Under the pieces are notes generated by a model, which worked only from the letters and a program-made list of their open reading frames with translations, was not told where the DNA came from and searched no databases. Of a DNA stretch of 64,000 nt, positions 61,891 to 64,000 are shown in pieces. Every line of letters begins with the position of its first letter. Position 1 is the stretch's first letter. A program made the position numbers and the translations under genes. Origin of the DNA: Sporosarcina sp. FSL K6-2383 (GTDB taxonomy: Bacteria > Bacillota > Bacilli > Bacillales_A > Planococcaceae); assembly GCF_038618305.1 (NCBI RefSeq), contig NZ_CP152017.1:2085501-2149500 (forward strand), in the 5' to 3' direction.

Positions 61891-61940
61891 AAAACTGCAG
61901 ATAGACAACAGCGTAATTGTTGTCTATCTGCAGTTTTTTA
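61891..61940. terminator. Bidirectional terminator
   Basis: Perfect 20-bp arms lie at 61891-61910 (AAAACTGCAGATAGACAACA) and 61918-61937, with TTTTTT on the plus strand and AAAA at the other end. They separate two convergent genes. Confidence 0.92.
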
Positions 61941-61941
61941 G

Positions 61942-62967
61942 TTATACAGCAAAAAAAGGAGCTACCTCTTTTGCAATTTGTTCTGGAACTTTTAAGCACA
62001 GTGGCTCATTATGCAAGAAGTTAAAGACATTCATATCGCTTGTTTGAAGTCCGCCAATGGTTAGGCGGGGGACAAGTCGGATATGAACCCGTTCAGCGCC
62101 ATTTTGCGAAACGGGAATAAAGAGTGCGAGATTGAAACTTGTGATACCGATTGTTTCAAAATAACGGAAGAAGCGTGTGATACTATCGGCAAGGTGTTGC
62201 CAGTTGTTAGCGTTTAATTCCTCAAGAGAAGTCGCGTTGAATACCCCGATAAAATCGGTGTGACTTTTTGGTGCGAACGCATGTAACCAGTCAATCGTTC
62301 CTGCAGTTCCGATGAAACGTTCACCGATTTTGCGCTCCTGTTCAACTAATGCAGCATAGAAATTTTGGTCTTGTGTATCATGAAATTGCCTGGCTGCTTT
62401 TGATGTTGTTGCCTGATAATTCGTTGGTTGTTCGGATGCTAATACATGGATATGCGGATGCAAAATACTACCTCCTGATGGTGGTAAGTAGTTCCAGTTG
62501 ATGGAGGTATATGTTGTTTTCGAATCTTGCGCAATGACTTTTTTCAAATAATCATGCGCGGCAGAAAATGAATTGGCAATCATCGAACCTGTAAATTCAT
62601 TGAGCTTTATATAATGCTGATCACACATGCGAACGACGGCATTATGTTTACTGTATGGGAACAGGTTTGGAAAAACGACTGCTTCGCCTTGTGTGAATCG
62701 TCCTCCTGTCACTAATGTTTCAGGAAATGTCGGTGTAAATGATTGGACATTTTCAGGGCAGAAAGGGCATTTACTGCCAGCAGTTTCTTTTGCAAGTTCT
62801 GTATAATCTGTTGGGATGAACGGAGCGCCAGGGTCGAAAATAATACGTGAAGTTTCACCCGTAAGTGGATCTTGACGGATTTCTGTTTGACGATCAATGA
62901 GCTTTTGGTCTTGCATGGGATCATGGAATGTGAAAAATTCTTTATGTGCAGTGAATTGGATTGTCAT
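61942..62967 (-). CDS. HIT/GalT-superfamily protein (DUF4931-like)
   Basis: This 341-residue protein has a zinc-type CPFC motif (GSKCPFCPENVQSFTPTFPE) and the histidine-triad-like SILHPHIHVLASEQPTNYQA, as in galactose-1-phosphate uridylyltransferases and HIT hydrolases. NLFPYSKHNAVVRMCDQHYI fits the same superfamily. The third position of the triad is His rather than the GalT Gln, so nucleotide hydrolase or AMP-transferase chemistry is as likely as uridylyl transfer. The ATG at 62967 has AGGGGGAAATAAA upstream; in-frame codons upstream to 62991 include the ribosome binding site. Confidence 0.75.
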   Translation of the reverse strand: MTIQFTAHKEFFTFHDPMQDQKLIDRQTEIRQDPLTGETSRIIFDPGAPFIPTDYTELAKETAGSKCPFCPENVQSFTPTFPETLVTGGRFTQGEAVVFPNLFPYSKHNAVVRMCDQHYIKLNEFTGSMIANSFSAAHDYLKKVIAQDSKTTYTSINWNYLPPSGGSILHPHIHVLASEQPTNYQATTSKAARQFHDTQDQNFYAALVEQERKIGERFIGTAGTIDWLHAFAPKSHTDFIGVFNATSLEELNANNWQHLADSITRFFRYFETIGITSFNLALFIPVSQNGAERVHIRLVPRLTIGGLQTSDMNVFNFLHNEPLCLKVPEQIAKEVAPFFAV

Positions 62968-63195
62968 TTTATTTCCCCCTGAAATAATCAATTATGCTAT
63001 ATCTATTCTAACTATAGCTAACGAAAAAGTCATTAAAGTTGTCGCAATTTTTAATATAGAGGGGGATGAAGCGGATTATTTTCTCATATTGATAATTTTT
63101 ATGGCGAATTTACGTATTTCACGCGATTTCCCCGGAAATACTCGTAATTTCCGAGGAATAAAGAGTGGAATAGAATGAATTGGACTAGATTCGTG

Positions 63196-63375
63196 AAACT
63201 GAGCTACGAAATCAGGAAACTGGTTTACCTTTAGCCAGAACTGGACTACCAATTCAGCGAACTGGACTACCTCGGCAAAACTGTCCTACCGATTTGAGAA
63301 ACTGAACTACCTTTATCCGAAACTGGACTACCAATTCCACAAACTGACCCACCGCCAAGCAAAACAGAGCACTTC
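63196..63375. repeat. Tandem array, 21-bp period, about nine units
   Basis: Units beginning A/GAACTG start at 63196, 63217, 63238, 63259, 63278, 63299, 63320, 63341 and 63362. The spacing is 21 bases except for one 19-base step. The unit consensus is about AAACTGGACTACC plus 8 variable bases; a weaker unit precedes it at 63178. No frame stays open across it. The rest of the 510-base gap (62968-63195) holds only a small GGAAAT/ATTTCC hairpin near 63134-63153. Confidence 0.85.
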
Positions 63376-63434
63376 AGGCCCCCTGGCTCAGAGGACTTCT
63401 ACAGTTATCAAACGATATCTTCTGACCATAATAA

Positions 63435-63460
63435 AGGAGTAGCCACATTTGGCTACTCCT
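63435..63460 (-). terminator. Terminator of the catalase gene
   Basis: AGGAGTAGCCA (63435-63445) and TGGCTACTCCT (63450-63460) are perfect arms. Reading on the minus strand, TTATTAT follows. Confidence 0.75.
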
Positions 63461-63477
63461 CCCGTATACTAAAATAC

Positions 63478-64000
63478 TTATTTTGCTTCGAATGTTGCTG
63501 CAGCTTCTACTTCGCTCCAAGCGATACCAAGTGCATCTGCTACACCTTGTCCGTAAGCTGGGTCTGCTTTAAAGCAGTGGGTAATATGACGAAGTTGAAT
63601 ATGCTTGTCAACGCCTTGCATATTACGTCCAGTATTTTCGAACAACACTTGCTGTTGTTCTGGACTCATCAGATTGAACAATTTACCTGGTTGCTCGAAG
63701 TAATTGTCATCGTCTTCTCTGAAGTTCCATTGATCTGCTGAACCAAATAGATCAAGTGCTGGATCTTTGTAGCTTGGTTGTTCTTGCCACTCACCATAGC
63801 TGTTTGGCTCATAATGCATTCTACTGCCATGATTACCATCGACACGCATAGCACCATCACGGTGGAAGCTATGAACAGGGCATCTTGGCTGATTGACTGG
63901 AATTTGGTGATGGTTTACACCTAGACGGTAACGTTGCGCATCACCGTATGAGAATAAACGCCCTTGTAGCATTCGGTCTGGTGAGAAACTAATACCAGGT
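63478..64000 (-). CDS. katA: Catalase, 5' end beyond window
   Basis: The frame is open to the window edge and gives the C-terminal 173 residues of a monofunctional heme catalase. [20 protein letters not shown] contains the R-x-x-x-Y heme-ligand region (Tyr in FSYGD), and [20 protein letters not shown] follows. The C-terminal [20 protein letters not shown] fits the clade 3, small-subunit type. It decomposes hydrogen peroxide. The N-terminus and promoter are outside the window. Confidence 0.93.
   Translation of the reverse strand, partial: PGISFSPDRMLQGRLFSYGDAQRYRLGVNHHQIPVNQPRCPVHSFHRDGAMRVDGNHGSRMHYEPNSYGEWQEQPSYKDPALDLFGSADQWNFREDDDNYFEQPGKLFNLMSPEQQQVLFENTGRNMQGVDKHIQLRHITHCFKADPAYGQGVADALGIAWSEVEAAATFEAK

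Noticed and set aside
63196..63375. CRISPR array
   Set aside because: The repeated core is only about 13 bases and the linkers about 8 bases, far below CRISPR repeat and spacer lengths, and no cas gene is present.

Overview
The window is one stretch of a low-GC Gram-positive chromosome. The gene set points to Bacillales, most likely Planococcaceae (Sporosarcina and relatives). The main clues are a glmS ribozyme ahead of glmS, YtpB-type tetraprenyl-beta-curcumene synthase, YqhV, YezD, CheV, an yceCDEFGH-type tellurium-resistance (Ter) operon, and purine-rich ribosome binding sites with frequent GTG/TTG starts. The family assignment is inferred from gene content; no rRNA or other phylogenetic marker was compared. 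No tRNA, rRNA or CRISPR array was seen.

Layout. 1-2950: end of cutC, then the glmS ribozyme and glmS. 2950-6300: a decayed zone with three fossil IS66 transposase ends, several frameshifted small genes, a fragment of a SET-domain gene and an intact SET gene nearby. 6600-19300: single genes of general metabolism and resistance type (hydrolase, acetyltransferases, phosphotransferase, ABC-F ATPase, MFS pump, nucleotidyltransferase, RNase H, azoreductase). It includes a HAD phosphatase broken by an 11-bp tandem duplication and a fossil ABC-F end. 19300-23050: an Rrf2 regulator behind a perfect palindrome, two luciferase-like flavin enzymes, a DUF896 protein and Hsp33. 23118-24455: glnA, then a LysM/3D cell-wall protein.

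25528-32044 (minus strand) is a polyamine operon, speD-speA-speE-speB followed by carboxynorspermidine dehydrogenase and decarboxylase. It therefore holds two chemically different aminopropyl-transfer routes. 33561-44765 is the most striking region: three TerD proteins and TerC behind a near-perfect sigma-W-type promoter, then an aldolase, two phosphoribosyltransferase-like proteins (one with a PELOTA-like tail), a HAD phosphatase, YceG, TelA, a Lys-rich small protein and a HEAT-like protein. This matches the predicted Ter-linked biosynthetic module for an unidentified nucleoside-like metabolite.

44806-46977: cheV and a heme-O synthase. 47149-57000: a full assimilatory sulfate pathway with siroheme synthesis and cysteine synthase (cysC; cysH-sat-sumT-sirB-yezD-cysJ-cysI-sirC; cysK). 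No sulfate permease is present, and there is a short attenuator-like leader before cysH. 57123-61900: an MFS transporter, an SsuABC/TauABC-like sulfonate-type importer and a Yip1 membrane protein. 61942-64000: a HIT/GalT-like protein, a 21-bp-period tandem array and the 3' part of a catalase gene.
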